From Macrotrachela quadricornifera (taxonomy: Eukaryota > Rotifera > Eurotatoria > Philodinida > Philodinidae), in NCBI GenBank assembly GCA_022393335.1, contig JAJEKB010020868.1, positions 394,319 to 458,318 of the forward strand: a stretch of DNA of 64,000 nucleotides. The letters run 5' to 3'. Position 1 is the first letter of the stretch; every line of letters begins with the position of its first letter. Below the pieces are notes generated by a model. It saw only the letters and a list, made by a program, of their open reading frames with translations, had not been told where the DNA came from and searched no databases. Positions 21,797 through 34,026 of this stretch are shown here, in pieces. Both the position numbers and the translations under genes were made by a program.

Positions 21797-22846
21797 TTAG
21801 CATAAATATTGATTTGTATTATTACTTGATATACATTGTATTGGACATGGTCCAGGTGGATCTTGATCATGACGACAAGGTCGACGACATCCAACAAATT
21901 GTGTCATTGATAATTTTGGTTTTGAAAACGGAATTGATAAAGGATATTTAATACAATTAAAACTGTCATGTTGTATTGATTCTTTTTCAGCTAATGGCCA
22001 AATATAATCTTTAAGAAAATCTTGATCACCTACCATTGGATTATAACAACTAACAATTGATTTTGTAAATAAACGTTCAATTATTTTATTTCTAATTGTT
22101 GAATTAATTGAAATTTTAAAAGCCCAAAGACCAGCTAATATATTAGCATAATGTAATGGATGATCACGCATTATATGAAATAATTTATTAGATAATAACC
22201 ATTGATTAACTGATATAATTTCACGTTCAAGTATAGGTGAATCAATATCTCTCGACATATATATATCAACAAAAGGATCAGCTAATACTACAAATCTATG
22301 AAATCTTCCAGACATAAAAGAAGATAAATTTCCTAATATTGGAATATTAAATGCATCACAAAAATCAACATTTTTATAATATTTTTCAATATGAAGAATT
22401 TCATCATTTGTTATATTTAAATTATGATAATAAACTCTAACACGCCAATCAGGATAAAACTGTTTAGCTTCTGATATATATTGAAGTGTATATGACCATA
22501 TTTTATGATAAAGTTGAATATTATCTCGATTTGATTGATATGCTGAAATAGCAATAACTTTTTGATGTAATCCATGTTTAGTAGCTCTTTCATTACATAA
22601 TGTATGTGAAGATTTATAAAATAATTGAAAATTATTAAACATTGTACTGTTTTTTGTTAATTCAATACATGATGGTTCAAGTTTATTTAAAGGTGGTTTA
22701 TGAAAACGATATTTATTTATTAATATATATAAATATAACAAAATTAATAAACATAAGAATATTCTTATACGTTTCCAATTTTCAATATATAAATTGTATA
22801 ATATTAATATTATTATTCGTAGAAATATTTTTATTTTTATAAACAT
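21797..22846 (-). CDS. Type II membrane protein, glycosyltransferase-like
   Basis: 349 residues, single exon. A basic/hydrophobic N-terminus has two hydrophobic stretches (about 4-20 and 28-44), as in Golgi type II proteins. The lumenal part holds QFYPDWRVRVYYHN (about 130-141), a D-I-D motif at 200-202 in YMSRDIDSPILERE, then FHIMRDHPLHYANILAGLWA and GDQDFLKDYIWPL (about 273-285). DxD with a later GDQDF block is typical of GT-A glycosyltransferases that use nucleotide-sugar and a metal ion. The C-terminus is Cys-rich (CRRPCRHDQDPPGPC). Bdelloids have many such proteins. The donor sugar and acceptor cannot be read from sequence. The start is at the first ATG of the frame. Otherwise it would be an orphan secretory-pathway protein. 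Confidence 0.6.
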   Translation of the reverse strand: MFIKIKIFLRIIILILYNLYIENWKRIRIFLCLLILLYLYILINKYRFHKPPLNKLEPSCIELTKNSTMFNNFQLFYKSSHTLCNERATKHGLHQKVIAISAYQSNRDNIQLYHKIWSYTLQYISEAKQFYPDWRVRVYYHNLNITNDEILHIEKYYKNVDFCDAFNIPILGNLSSFMSGRFHRFVVLADPFVDIYMSRDIDSPILEREIISVNQWLLSNKLFHIMRDHPLHYANILAGLWAFKISINSTIRNKIIERLFTKSIVSCYNPMVGDQDFLKDYIWPLAEKESIQHDSFNCIKYPLSIPFSKPKLSMTQFVGCRRPCRHDQDPPGPCPIQCISSNNTNQYLC

Positions 22847-24607
22847 TTTTTGATAATTTATTTAATTGAATTATCTAAAAAATAAAAATCAGAATAAATA
22901 TTCAATATCTTAAATAAGAAATTTCGACTCATTCAAATTCACTCACATATCTTCGCCTTTTTATGAAAACACATTCTAATTCCATGATGTTCAACATTGT
23001 GGAATTACATATACAGATTCTTTGTTAATAAGTGTTTATTGATCAATAAAAAGAATATATATCCGAAAATTTAAGTTAATCATTAAAGATAATATTTTCC
23101 TTTGTTATGTTCATGTTTAACTAGTATAAACGATTGAAATTTGTATGAATAAGAGTTACGCTAAGATACATAAAAAGTTAATGCCGATAGTTTGAGCAAA
23201 ATAATAATAGAAAAAGAATATTTTTTTTTATCTTTATGTATAATTGTTTTGGCAAAAGATGCGCTGTGAAATTATTTACAACACCATAACGAAATTTCTT
23301 TTTCTTTAATCCTCCTGTAGCAAACATATTTTTAAATCAAAGTAGACTAATTAGGACAATTCAAAAGTAGTGAGGAAGGTTCTTTATTTTCTTATAGAAA
23401 GCTTAAAAAAGTTTTCCTTTTTTTATGCCATTTGATCACTTCAAGGTTTTATTACACTACGAATCCATTTTTCTTATTTTTATGTTTATATCATATAATA
23501 AATATATTCTATTAAAGGAAAATTAAATATCCCACAAAATGTAGTATAAAAAACCTGATAATTTACAAAGAACAAATCGTTTAATATACTATATTCTATG
23601 CTAAAAGTCATTGGAAATCCATATGACATGTTCAGTATGTGATAAATGCTTAGAAACTGTGACAAAACCATTGAAATTCATCGACATTCATTAGTAAAAC
23701 ACGAGAAATTATATTAAAATATTTTTTAATAAATTTTATATATTATCTCGAATATAGATGGAAGAAGAAAAAAAAATGATAAGAAATGTTCTTACTTTGT
23801 AGAATTAAAAAAATGTCGACAGTAATAAAAAGAGAAAAAGAAAAAGAAAGAGAGTTCTTCGTTATATTTCATATATTTTATCTTTTTTTTTCTTCTTCTT
23901 CTTTGCTCAACGTGTCATTCATATTAATGCAGATTTTTTTCCTTTTATTATTATATTTGCATAGGAACAAAAAAAGACTATGAGAAAAAAATCTTTTTTT
24001 TTTTTCATTTCAATTTTTATATCAATGAAACAGGGAAAATAAAACACTACAAAATATCAGAAAAAAATAGTATTGGCAAAAGAATAATCAGCAGAAGAGT
24101 GATGGAATAAACCGACACTGGTGAAGGACATGGAAAAAAAAGGATGATAGGCAGAATCCATGATCATAGAAAACAGAAGCTTATGTGACGTTCGAGTCAT
24201 ATACGTATGATGGCAGAACGAAGAAAAAAAAAAGAATGTCTCATAGTCTTACTCTCCTTTTTTTGACTAAATTCACATCTCGAAGACGATAAGGTCGATC
24301 GGCCTGAAATTTTTCTAACAGATAGATAAGTCAAAAATAAAAACAGCCGATTTTACCTCTAAAGAATATTTTCAAATATCTGTGGGAAAAGTTTCAGTGC
24401 CATCGGATAAAGTTTGAAAGTGTTTATCCATGGCACAATTGTGCGGTATGTATAATAAAAATGATTTTTAGTGATTCTATGAACTATCGTTTATGGAAAC
24501 CTTCGCATTCAGTTTATTGTAAAAAGTGTTAGCATTTGAACGATAAATTTTTATTTCAATAAAGTGATCATATTGTACAATGATTTAAATTATTCATGAA
24601 AATTTGA
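22847..24607. other. Intergenic with a mariner-tip fragment
   Basis: No gene is recognised. The stretch 23347-23450 (TTAGGACAATTCAAAAGTAG followed by CTTATAGAAAGC) is homologous to one arm of the mariner-type foldback at 35715-36699. The other arm is absent. The remainder is AT-rich low-complexity sequence, including several A/G tracts around 23830-24240. Confidence 0.5.
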
Positions 24608-27268
24608 TTAAACTTTAGTTGAAACTGTTTCTCGATCATCATTTTCTTGAATCGATAAATGTTTTGGACGTACCATTGCATATAGATAATTTTTAATAGA
24701 AATTCGTTTAGTCCAAATAAATAATAATAATGATAGAATACAAATCATTGCAAAAGTAAGAAATAATCCACTAACTGCATCAATATCAATACTAATTATT
24801 GCATCAGATGATATAAAATCTGTACAAATATTTCCTTCAAACCATTTTCGTCTTAAATCATCTAAAATTCCTAATTCTCTTAATGATAATATATGTATAT
24901 CTAATGTTTGTAAAAAAATCCATTGTTTAGGAACAACAACACCATATGCACTTGGAGCAAAATCTGTTCCAACTAAAGTTAAATTACAATATATTCTATT
25001 AGTTGCATATTCTAAATTTCCCGTATCTAAAATAGCTGCATCAATAATATTATTTAAAAGACTAGTAAATAAATCAGATTGAGTTTTTAATGTATAAAAA
25101 TTTCTAAGTCCATTAGAAATTTCTCGTAAATAATATTCTTCATTTGATGAATCAGTAAGAATTCCAATACGACTATATGGTATTTTTCCATTTTTAATAT
25201 CATCAATTCCTGAAATAATTGTTTTCGATTTTGATAATGTTAAATTCGATGCTAAATTTGCTGTATATGTTGCTACTAATATTAAACTTAAAATATATAA
25301 ACCTGCACTTAATAAACGTCCTGCAGCTGTTTTAGCATGAAAATCTGCTCCATATCCCATCAATGTACCAAATGAATACCATATACTCATAGAATATGAA
25401 GAAATAAATGATTTTTCTTTGAATGCTTTATTTTCTTGTCGTTCTAATAAACAAACTAAAATAGCAGCAAACATACAAGCAATTAAAACTGTTAACCAAA
25501 GATTAATTGAAAATGGTTTTAAATATGAAAAAAGATTAACATCAGCAGAAGCTATTCGTCGAACAATAATACGCATTGAATTATCAAATATTGCAGATGA
25601 AAAATCAAGAATTTTTCGTCGTTCAGCAGTTATAGTTATATCACCTATAGCTATATCATAAATACCATTTGCTACAGATCTAATCATTCCATTATAAGTC
25701 TGATTGGGTGGTGCTAAAATTATTTCCGGAATAAATCCCATTCGACTTTTTAATATATTAATCAAATCAGGAATATAACCAATTAAATTTGTTGAATTTT
25801 GTTCACTTATGTTTGAAAACATTATAAATGGTGATGCTTGTATAACACCAATTCGTAAAATAATACCAGAAAGTCCAGGAAGACCATTAGGAGGTATTGT
25901 TGAATTACCAGGCCATACAATCGTATTTTCTTTCGTAATCATTTTCCATTCATCATAATTTGACCATTCTAAAACCGATACAAACGTCAAGTTAGTCGAT
26001 GAAGATTGTACATTTTTAATAAGATAATAAGTTCCATTAACTCTATCTGTAGCATTAACAAAAAATTTTACTGGACCAGATATACCAAGAAATTCAGTTG
26101 AACTAATTGTTTCAATAAATGAACTAGTATTAAGAAAACGATAATCAAAACAGAATGAAGATTTTAATATTGAAATACATGGTGATGATGATATATTTAT
26201 ATTTATTGGACAAAGTTGTTTCAATGATTGAATTAATAGCCAAGTTGCATCAAATGCAAATAATGCATAATTATTGACTTGTAATGATCCTGGAAATGTT
26301 TCAGATTCATATTTTTGCCAAATATCATATGCAGCATTTAATAATGTTATATTTATTGGAGCATTAACTGCACTTCCAACAACAGGTTCTAATATAAGTA
26401 TTCCAATTAATTTTTCATAAAATGTTTTATTAATATAATCAAATTGAATAGGTGAACTTAATATCCAAAGAAAATGTGGACCAAGAACATCATTATTAAT
26501 TGCATGTTGTAAAATAAACGATGTTTCAACTACATCCGCCCATAATAATATAATTCGAGTTGAACTACTCAATAAAATTGTTTTAAGATCACCTCGAAAA
26601 CTAAACGTATCAGTTTCAAATGCTAATGTATCTGTTATTGTCAAACCTTTATTACTAAATGCTTCACTAATTACAGTTACACCACCAAATCCAAATGCAT
26701 CATTTTGATATATAATAATACATGATGTCCAATTAAATTTAATAAATAATTTTGCAATTGATAATCCAGCTGCATTATCTGAAGAAACTGTACGATAAAA
26801 ATTAGGATAAACATTTCGAATAGATAAATCAGGATTTGTTGCAGAATAGGATACAACAGGAATTCCAATTTTTTCAGCGAAAGGAGCAATAATAAGAACT
26901 TCTCTTGAAAATGCTGGTCCGACAATACCAACAATATTTGAGAAAGATATTATTCGACATGTATCACCCAGAGCATTAATTATATCGCCACCAGTTTGTA
27001 CTATTTGTCCATTAATAAATTGTCCATCAATCGTTATATTATATTGATGAGAAAGTATTAATGCTGCATTGAATAATGCACGAGAATGAACAGATATTGT
27101 AGTACTTTCAAATTCAGACGCATTTGGTTTGTCGGGAAAAAGACCTAATAATTGTATGGTGGAAGAATTTGAGATTAGCCAAGATGATGCTACATGTTGA
27201 ATATTAAATTGTGCAAATAAATAATGCAAGAGCAACCAATAGAGACTTTGGAAGTATAACATCAACAT
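24608..27268 (-). CDS. Ionotropic glutamate receptor with GYG pore motif
   Basis: 886 residues, one exon. Signal peptide about 1-19. Amino-terminal ligand-binding-like (ANF/LIVBP) domain about 38-430 (GIVGPAFSREVLIIAPFA, VSYSATNPDLS). Ligand-binding lobe S1 about 470-585, with ITITAERRKILDFS carrying the Arg (R550) that holds the agonist carboxylate. M1 about 588-607, pore about 628-645 with SFGTLMGYGADF, M3 about 655-675 with the YTANLAS gate motif. S2 follows, with AAILDTGNLEY supplying Asp748 for the amino group. M4 is at about 830-852 (SGLFLTFAMICILSLLLFIW), then a short cytoplasmic tail. GYG at 638-640 is unlike animal AMPA/NMDA pores but like potassium channels, as reported for a bdelloid receptor (AvGluR1). 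The predicted role is a ligand-gated cation, perhaps potassium-selective, channel. Confidence 0.9.
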   Translation of the reverse strand: MLMLYFQSLYWLLLHYLFAQFNIQHVASSWLISNSSTIQLLGLFPDKPNASEFESTTISVHSRALFNAALILSHQYNITIDGQFINGQIVQTGGDIINALGDTCRIISFSNIVGIVGPAFSREVLIIAPFAEKIGIPVVSYSATNPDLSIRNVYPNFYRTVSSDNAAGLSIAKLFIKFNWTSCIIIYQNDAFGFGGVTVISEAFSNKGLTITDTLAFETDTFSFRGDLKTILLSSSTRIILLWADVVETSFILQHAINNDVLGPHFLWILSSPIQFDYINKTFYEKLIGILILEPVVGSAVNAPINITLLNAAYDIWQKYESETFPGSLQVNNYALFAFDATWLLIQSLKQLCPININISSSPCISILKSSFCFDYRFLNTSSFIETISSTEFLGISGPVKFFVNATDRVNGTYYLIKNVQSSSTNLTFVSVLEWSNYDEWKMITKENTIVWPGNSTIPPNGLPGLSGIILRIGVIQASPFIMFSNISEQNSTNLIGYIPDLINILKSRMGFIPEIILAPPNQTYNGMIRSVANGIYDIAIGDITITAERRKILDFSSAIFDNSMRIIVRRIASADVNLFSYLKPFSINLWLTVLIACMFAAILVCLLERQENKAFKEKSFISSYSMSIWYSFGTLMGYGADFHAKTAAGRLLSAGLYILSLILVATYTANLASNLTLSKSKTIISGIDDIKNGKIPYSRIGILTDSSNEEYYLREISNGLRNFYTLKTQSDLFTSLLNNIIDAAILDTGNLEYATNRIYCNLTLVGTDFAPSAYGVVVPKQWIFLQTLDIHILSLRELGILDDLRRKWFEGNICTDFISSDAIISIDIDAVSGLFLTFAMICILSLLLFIWTKRISIKNYLYAMVRPKHLSIQENDDRETVSTKV

Positions 27269-28084
27269 TGGATTTCGATGATACGTAAATGAAATATATT
27301 AAAACTGTAATGGATTAATCTAAAGAATTCCTTTATAGAATAAATCTCTTTTAAATATTTGTTACATAACAAGATTCAAAATTTTCCATCTAACATATCA
27401 GAAGAATCTTTCTATACAGTTCATTGAGAACTAATGGACAGAAGTATCATTTACACGTCTTTTCTAATTGAGATGTAGAAGAGTCACTATAGATACCGTT
27501 TACTCTATTCATCTGTCTTGTTCTCTATGTTGGAAAATATTGATGTAGATCTGAGAGAAAACAAAATAAAGTTTACATAAGCAGGTATATCATTTTTTTT
27601 TCGTAGTGAATATTATTGCTTCTTGAAGAATAAGTTGAGAAAAGTGGATTAGGAAGGACAATTCTGCTTTTTTTTCTCTTCAAATCTGAACACTATAAAA
27701 AATAATGTTATATCGTACAATAAATTGCACATACTTGAATCTTTTAGCTGCCATTACTGATTTTAACTACACCAGTAGTGTCGGAGATCCCAGAGATCTC
27801 CAAAGAAATGTTGTAATATACAATCATTTTCATTCTACTCATATATATTACACATATCTAATATTAGTATTTAGCTCAACAAGAATATATTATCTCTCAT
27901 TACATCTCCTTATAAAGATGCTGCATTTCTAAGTTTTTCATCTCATTTTGACAAATATTTTCAATTTTAGAGTAGAGATGATACTAGACATGCATCTCTG
28001 TAAGAGATACTGTATTTATAGGTTTTCTATCTCATTATAAAAAATTTTTTTTTTATAATGATCTTTATTTATTGCGTTCATATT
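27269..28084. other. Intergenic 5' of the glutamate receptor
   Basis: No gene is recognised. It should hold the receptor promoter. A short palindrome GGAGATCCCAGAGATCTCC lies at about 27784. Confidence 0.3.
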
Positions 28085-28450
28085 CTTGGTTCAGACACAG
28101 TGCAACGATTGTGAATTGCTTTGATCAGATCGAATAACCAAAAATTTCATGAAGTTAAGCCTGGAGAATTTAATAATTGACAAATAATTTTGATACCTTC
28201 CGACTCAAGATAGTTTCAAATATCTTTATGAATATATAGTTTGATTTTTTGCCATGATGAAATTTTATGGCATCTGTGCTAGATGTTAACCCTTGGCTTC
28301 GAATTTTCTCAATGAGAGGTTTAAAGTAATTATACATGTAATATTGATGATCGATTGAATTACATTGATCAACATGATAAATTAATACAGAGCCAGTTGT
28401 TTTGAAAAAGCTTGTCTTTTTCTTTCAGATAAGGGTTTATTGTTTGCGCA
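28085..28450 (-). pseudogene. Mariner transposase relic, C-terminal half
   Basis: Hidden in two minus-strand frames. The first reads KTTGSVLIYHVDQCNSIDHQ, YFKPLIEKIRSQGLT and AIKFHHGKKSNY. A shift near 28215 leads to NYLESEGIKIICQLLNSPGL, a TGA, then NFWLFDLIKAIHN. The order and wording match the catalytic half of mariner transposases: HHDNA-like second Asp block, then SPDLAPCDFWLF-like third Asp block. Here the second Asp block reads HHGKK, so the catalytic Asp is lost. It lies entirely in what looks like non-coding DNA by ORF length. Confidence 0.75.
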
Positions 28451-30515
28451 CATAATTCTCCAAGATGTGGGTGTTAGTAAAGATGACCTATATGCGTTTT
28501 TACAAAGTGGAGTGTTTGTGGTGTTAGCATAAATTAGTAATACGCATAAACCGACGAAAGAACCATTTTTCAATTGAAAAATAATTTCGGCTCTAAAGGG
28601 TTAATCTCTTCGGTATTGATAACAGATTTTCATTTCAAGAAAACGAAGCAGTCAGGAGTGGCGGATCGGAGGGATGCCGACGACCAACTGTGAGCTATCT
28701 CACATTGTTTTTTCTTGAATTGATTATCGCATTATGGAAAGAAACGACCAGTTGACACTGACCGACCGAGAGAATCTCTGTGTCCAACTGTCAACACTGT
28801 ATAACGGTTTGTTCCAATATATTTCAAAAGATATTTGAAAGATTTGGACTCTTTACAATATATTCGTTAATGGCAATATGACACATCTATTTTATATGAA
28901 ATGTGCTCGGCTGAAGCTATTAAAACAGAACCGAAAAAGTTGTTATAGACGCTGGTTAGATGGAATTCACTCGAGAGTTAAACGAGTCGTAACGACGAGC
29001 GTTACTTGTACAATAATAAAAGAGCTAATTTTAAGGAACGGGGCATGAGGTAGGCTAACTCTTAACACGAGCTTTTAAATAGAAAAAAACATATTTCACA
29101 TTATATTGTACTGGAACAGAATAACGTTGGAGATGCTCCATAAAATGTTCTGAGAAAGAATCAAATTGATTTTTTAAAAAATCAATTCTTTTTGTATAGG
29201 GGAATATAGAAATCTTGAAGCCTTTTTATGAAAATTAAGATACGGAGAAAAAGTTTTTATTGTTTATGAAAGACTGAACAACGCGCTACTCTACCATGCA
29301 TTTATCTCAATTTTGATTTTTCTGACAAAATTTGACTTATTTTAAGGGAAGAGAGGTCCCCTTAAACTTCAATGAGCCATTCATGAAATATCACTAGACA
29401 ACTAAAGGACAGTAGTTGACTTTTGATAGTAGTTTCGATGCCATTTTTTTTTCTCGAAACTATTACATACTGAGCAGAATAAATGCAACGCAATTGTGAA
29501 AATTTCATTTTGGCATGATTCTTGTTTAAATAACTGAACATGAAAAAGGTAACTGGTATTTTTTGAATCGAAACTATATTAGAATCTTCATATTGTAGTT
29601 CAAGACAGAGATTGAAATTGTTCATTCTTAGAAAAAATATCTAGAGCTTCGAAATGAATTTTCTTCTCAATCATACAACGATAGATTTTCTTTCGTTTAG
29701 AAAGAGGTTAGCAAATCTTTTGGATTCACACTAGTTGTGATTATAAAGTGAGCCATCTAAATTATTAAGTCACATTGATTCATATTAGTTTCATATAAAA
29801 TATTAATTTCAGTACTCTAACGTAAAATACAACTGAACTGTCACACTTGGATTTATACATAAAGCAGAAATACATCTAAAACAGATAGTGAATATATTTC
29901 ATACCTATTATATTGAACAGTTTTCATTCTTATACTATCATAATTTTGATTGTTATGTCTTGGCACATTGATTACTCTGAATTAAGTATGGGTTGTTAGT
30001 GTACTTATAATACTAATAAGTATTAACCCTTTTATACATATTAATATTATTCAAAACTGAAAACATTATGTTTGACAAAAAATTCAAGGACTGAATTCAA
30101 ACAGTAATATTACCTTTATTTTTAAACTGACATCTTTATTAATGACATTTGCATTTTAGTTTTTCACTATCTTCAAATCTCGTTCGTTTCATTTTGCTTT
30201 TAATAGATTTGTGATAGCTTTAAGCCAAAAAAAAAAGATGTGAATTACATTTACATAGTTGCTAGAGAAAAATGAAAAATCAACATGTAAGCAAATCATT
30301 ACTTTGTATGAAATATAAAAAGAACGCAATATGTAATTTCTTCTATAGGGTCCTTCAAATTTCATTGTTTGTCTACCATATTCACATTTCTACATACGCA
30401 GAGAAAATTGCACCATCAAAATAAATTTTATAATACAACGTATACAAACGAAAATTTAAAAAGAAACATACTATTTTAGACAGCGCACGTACACAATTCG
30501 AAGAAAGCAACATCA
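28451..30515. other. Unassigned stretch upstream of the F-box/LRR gene
   Basis: No gene is recognised. Minus-strand frames to about 28600 (EKWFFRRFMRIT) may be more decayed mariner sequence. TCGAGAGTTAAACGAGTCGT at about 28970-29010 repeats a word from about 20754. A run of A/T-rich sequence from 29750 to 30480 precedes the next gene. Confidence 0.3.
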
Positions 30516-33500
30516 ATGTCGAACAAAATGATTTTATCATTTCTTACATTGCCAGTCGAGTTGGTTTATAGAATTCTCGACCATCTCGATGAATTAACAA
30601 TTTTACTCTCGTGTCGTAATGTCTGTACAAGGCTAAATGCCATAATAGACACATACCATCGATACCAGGTAATCTTTATTTTTATGATAAAATTATATAT
30701 CTATCTATCTTTCAAATAATGTTATTTGTTTTTCTCAATCCATTAGTATTCTCACTTGTTTTTTATCGATGAAACCAACTCAAAAAGATATATAGAAGTA
30801 TTGTAGAAAATTTCATAAGCCTATAAAACTCTACGATATTTTAGGAAATACAAAATAGAATTAAGACACTTCTTAAAAGTATTAGAGTTACTCCTTTTAA
30901 TGGTGAAAAAAGCGAAAATATCATGTATGAAATGATTTATAATAACTTGAATGTGTTCTTTTATATTGACATTAGTTTGTAGAAATGATTCATCATACTA
31001 TTCATGTTCTACTACGTAAGCATCTATTATAAGCTGAGATAAAAATTGAAGGTTCTAAAATGACGTCCTTTGATAGCTCCCATAAGGCTAAAGATTTCTT
31101 CCTTCGTCTTTTTCTTTGATTATGTTAATTCAATCTGATCCGATATATATCCAAAATATTTTTTTCTTCTTAAGAACTTTTACTCTAAAATGAAGGTGAA
31201 ACATCTCTATGATAATACACTATATTATGATGACTTTGACTATTTTCAATAATAGTAGACACTAAAGTCAGATTGAAGTGGAAGAGGTTGCTAAACAAAA
31301 CACATAGTATATTCTTTCAAATATTTCAACTAATGTTGATTATCATTCATTAATCAAATAGCTAAGTAACCTTCAATTTTCTATTGATCAATTTTACAGG
31401 CTTAAATGGATTAGTATTTCTAATCTAGAATATTAATCATTACATGTTTTGGGTATTGAGATAATGAGGCTAAAAACATCATTTATTTTATTATATTATG
31501 TAAGTTATCGTCTGAAATAGCCTGATTTCTAAACTCATTTAACCATTATCATCTACAAAATCCATCAATCCTCATAAAAGTTAAAATGAGAGACTTGTGA
31601 ACCACACGATTTACCTCATTAAATTTTCTCAATAAACTCGCCAAATTTTTGAAAAAATCTGCTTTTGCTAGTAGTATTCTGGCAGGTACCCTCCTCAGAA
31701 AAAATGTTCTGCTTTGCAAATATATGATTTCTACATATATCAACATCTAAACTCCATTCCAACATATTCATTTTGTCAGAACCGATCGAAAATAATTTGC
31801 GAAAAAGCTCACTCTATACTGGCAAATTTCTATGATTTGTATGTAAATCATTTCAACAATAGTCTAGATCAAATACTTCAGTTATATTCACACCGATAAC
31901 CAAGTATGACTCTGTATTGTTATAGATAGGTTTCCTTTTGCCACCACTACATTGACAAGCATACCTTTACAATATCTCTTTCATTTCCTGGCAATTTCTG
32001 CCTAACTGAAATCTTATTCATAAAATACTTCGATAATCTATACTTGAATATGCTTTTCACAGATATTCAGCACATTGAAACTCCTGTCCAATCAAATGGG
32101 TCCACAAGTACCACAACGTTTAGCCGCTGCTTTAGAACAGAACAAAGTAATATGAATCACATCAATATTCTTCCTGTTCATCTATGCACTAACTGTTTTA
32201 CACAGACACTCATCACATTCGACCTTTGGGACAATCAAATTGGTGATGACGGAGCAAAACATTTAGCCAATGCTTTAAAACAAAACAACGTAATATGAAT
32301 CACATCAATCTTGTACTTATTCATCTATACACTCACTGTTTTACACAGACACTCACCACGTTGAACCTCGGACGCAATGAGATTAGTGATGAGGGAGCAC
32401 AATATTTAGCCGCTGCTTTAGAACAAAACAAAGTAATATGAATCACATCAATCTTCTTCTTATTCATCTTTGCACTCACTGTTTTGCACAGACACTCAAC
32501 ATATTGGACCTCTCGTCCAATCGCATTGGTTCACAAGGAGCACAATATTTAGCGAATGCTTTAGAACAAAATAAAGTAATATGAACCACATCAATCTTCT
32601 TCTTATTCATCCTTGCACTCACTTTTTTACACAGGCACTCACCACATTGAATCTCTGGGACAATGAAATTGGTTCACAAGGAGCACAACATTTAGCCGCT
32701 GCTTTAAAACAAAACAAAGTAATATGAATCACATCAATCTTCTTCTTGTTCATCTTTGTACTCACTGCTTTACATAGACACTCACCACATTGAACCTCTG
32801 GGACAATGAAATTGGTTCACAAGGAGCACAATATTTAGCCGCTACTTTAGAACAAAACAAAGTAATATGAATTATATCAATCTTTTTCTTATTCATCTAT
32901 GGACTCGCTATTTTACACAGACTCTCACGACATTGAACGTCTCGTGTAATAATATTGGTGATGAAGGAGCACAATATTTAGCGAATGCTTTAGAACAAAA
33001 CAAAGTAGTATGAACTATATTAATCTTATTTTTATCCATCGATCCACTCACTGTTTTACACAGATACTGACAACATTGAACGTCTCGAGCAATCAAATTG
33101 GTCCACAAGGAGCACAACTTTTAGCTAATGCTTTAGAACAAAACAAAGTAATATGAATCACATCAATCTTCTTCTTTTTCATCTATGGACTCGCTATTTC
33201 ACACAGACACTCACCGTATTGGACCTCGCGGCGAATCGAATTGGTTCACAAGGAGCACAATGTTTAGCCAATGCTTTAGAACAAAATAAAGTAATATGAA
33301 TCACATCAATATTCTTCCTGTTCATCTATGCATTAACTGTTTTATACAGACACTCATCACATTCTACCTTTATGAAAATGAAATTGGCGATGAAGGAGCA
33401 AAACATTTAGCTAATGCTCTACAACAAAACAATGTAATATGAATTATATCAATCTTATACTTATCCATCTATCCACTCACTGTTTTACACAGACACTCAC

Positions 33501-34026
33501 CACATTGAACCTCCAAAGCAATGAAATTGGTCCACAAGCAGCACAACATTTAGCTAATGCTTTAAAACAAAACAAAGTAATATGAATTATATCAATCTTG
33601 TACTTATTCATCTATGCAGTCGTTGTTTTACATAGACACTCACCAGATTAAACCTCTGGGACAATCAAATTGGTCCACAAGGAGCACAACGTTTAGCTAA
33701 TGCTTTAGAACAAAATAAAGTAATATGAATCACATCAATCTTCTTCTTATTCATATATACACTCACTCTTTTACACAGACACTCAGCACATTGAACATCG
33801 GAAACAATAAAATTGGTGATGAAGGAGCACAACATTTAGCCAATGCTTTAGAACAAAACAAAGTAATATGAATCATATCAATCTTCTTGTTATTCATCTA
33901 TCCACTCACTTTTTCACACAGACACTCACCAAATTGAACCTCTTGTGGAATAATATCAACTTTAGTCTGGAACGGCATATTGTAGAAATGCTCGAAAACA
34001 ATGCATCATTGAAGGAACGAATATGA
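30516..34026 (+). CDS. F-box + LRR protein, 15 exons in this model (14 LRR exons)
   Basis: Exon 1 (30516-30668, 51 codons) encodes an F-box (LPVELVYRILDHLDELTILL) and ends at a GTAATC donor in phase 0. LRR exons start at 32063 and recur every 143 bp (32206, 32349, 32492, 32635, 32778, 32921, 33064, 33207, 33350, 33493, 33636, 33779), each exactly 84 bp, phase 0. The last is 33922-34026 with its TGA. Each encodes one 28-residue ribonuclease-inhibitor-type LRR such as TLTTLNLWDNEIG + SQGAQHLAAALKQNK. All 13 inner introns are 59 bp, GTAATATGA...TTTACACAG-like. The spliced product would be 449 residues: a presumed SCF adaptor with a horseshoe LRR substrate-binding face. The 1.4-kb first intron is an inference from matching phase. 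An intermediate exon could be missed. Confidence 0.8.
32063..34026 (+). repeat. 143-bp tandem exon-intron units (13 full + last exon)
   Basis: The exon starts listed for the LRR gene are spaced by exactly 143 bp without exception. Homology covers both the 84-bp exon and the 59-bp intron, so the duplicated unit is exon plus intron. Codons in the solvent-facing LRR positions vary (WDN, SSN, GRN, ENE), while NLxxNxIGxxGAQxLAxALxQN is constant. Confidence 0.95.

Noticed and set aside
28680..28810. GC-richer patch that could be an RNA gene
   Set aside because: I tried to fold it as a tRNA or 5S RNA and found no cloverleaf, no TPsiC-like block and no internal promoter pattern.
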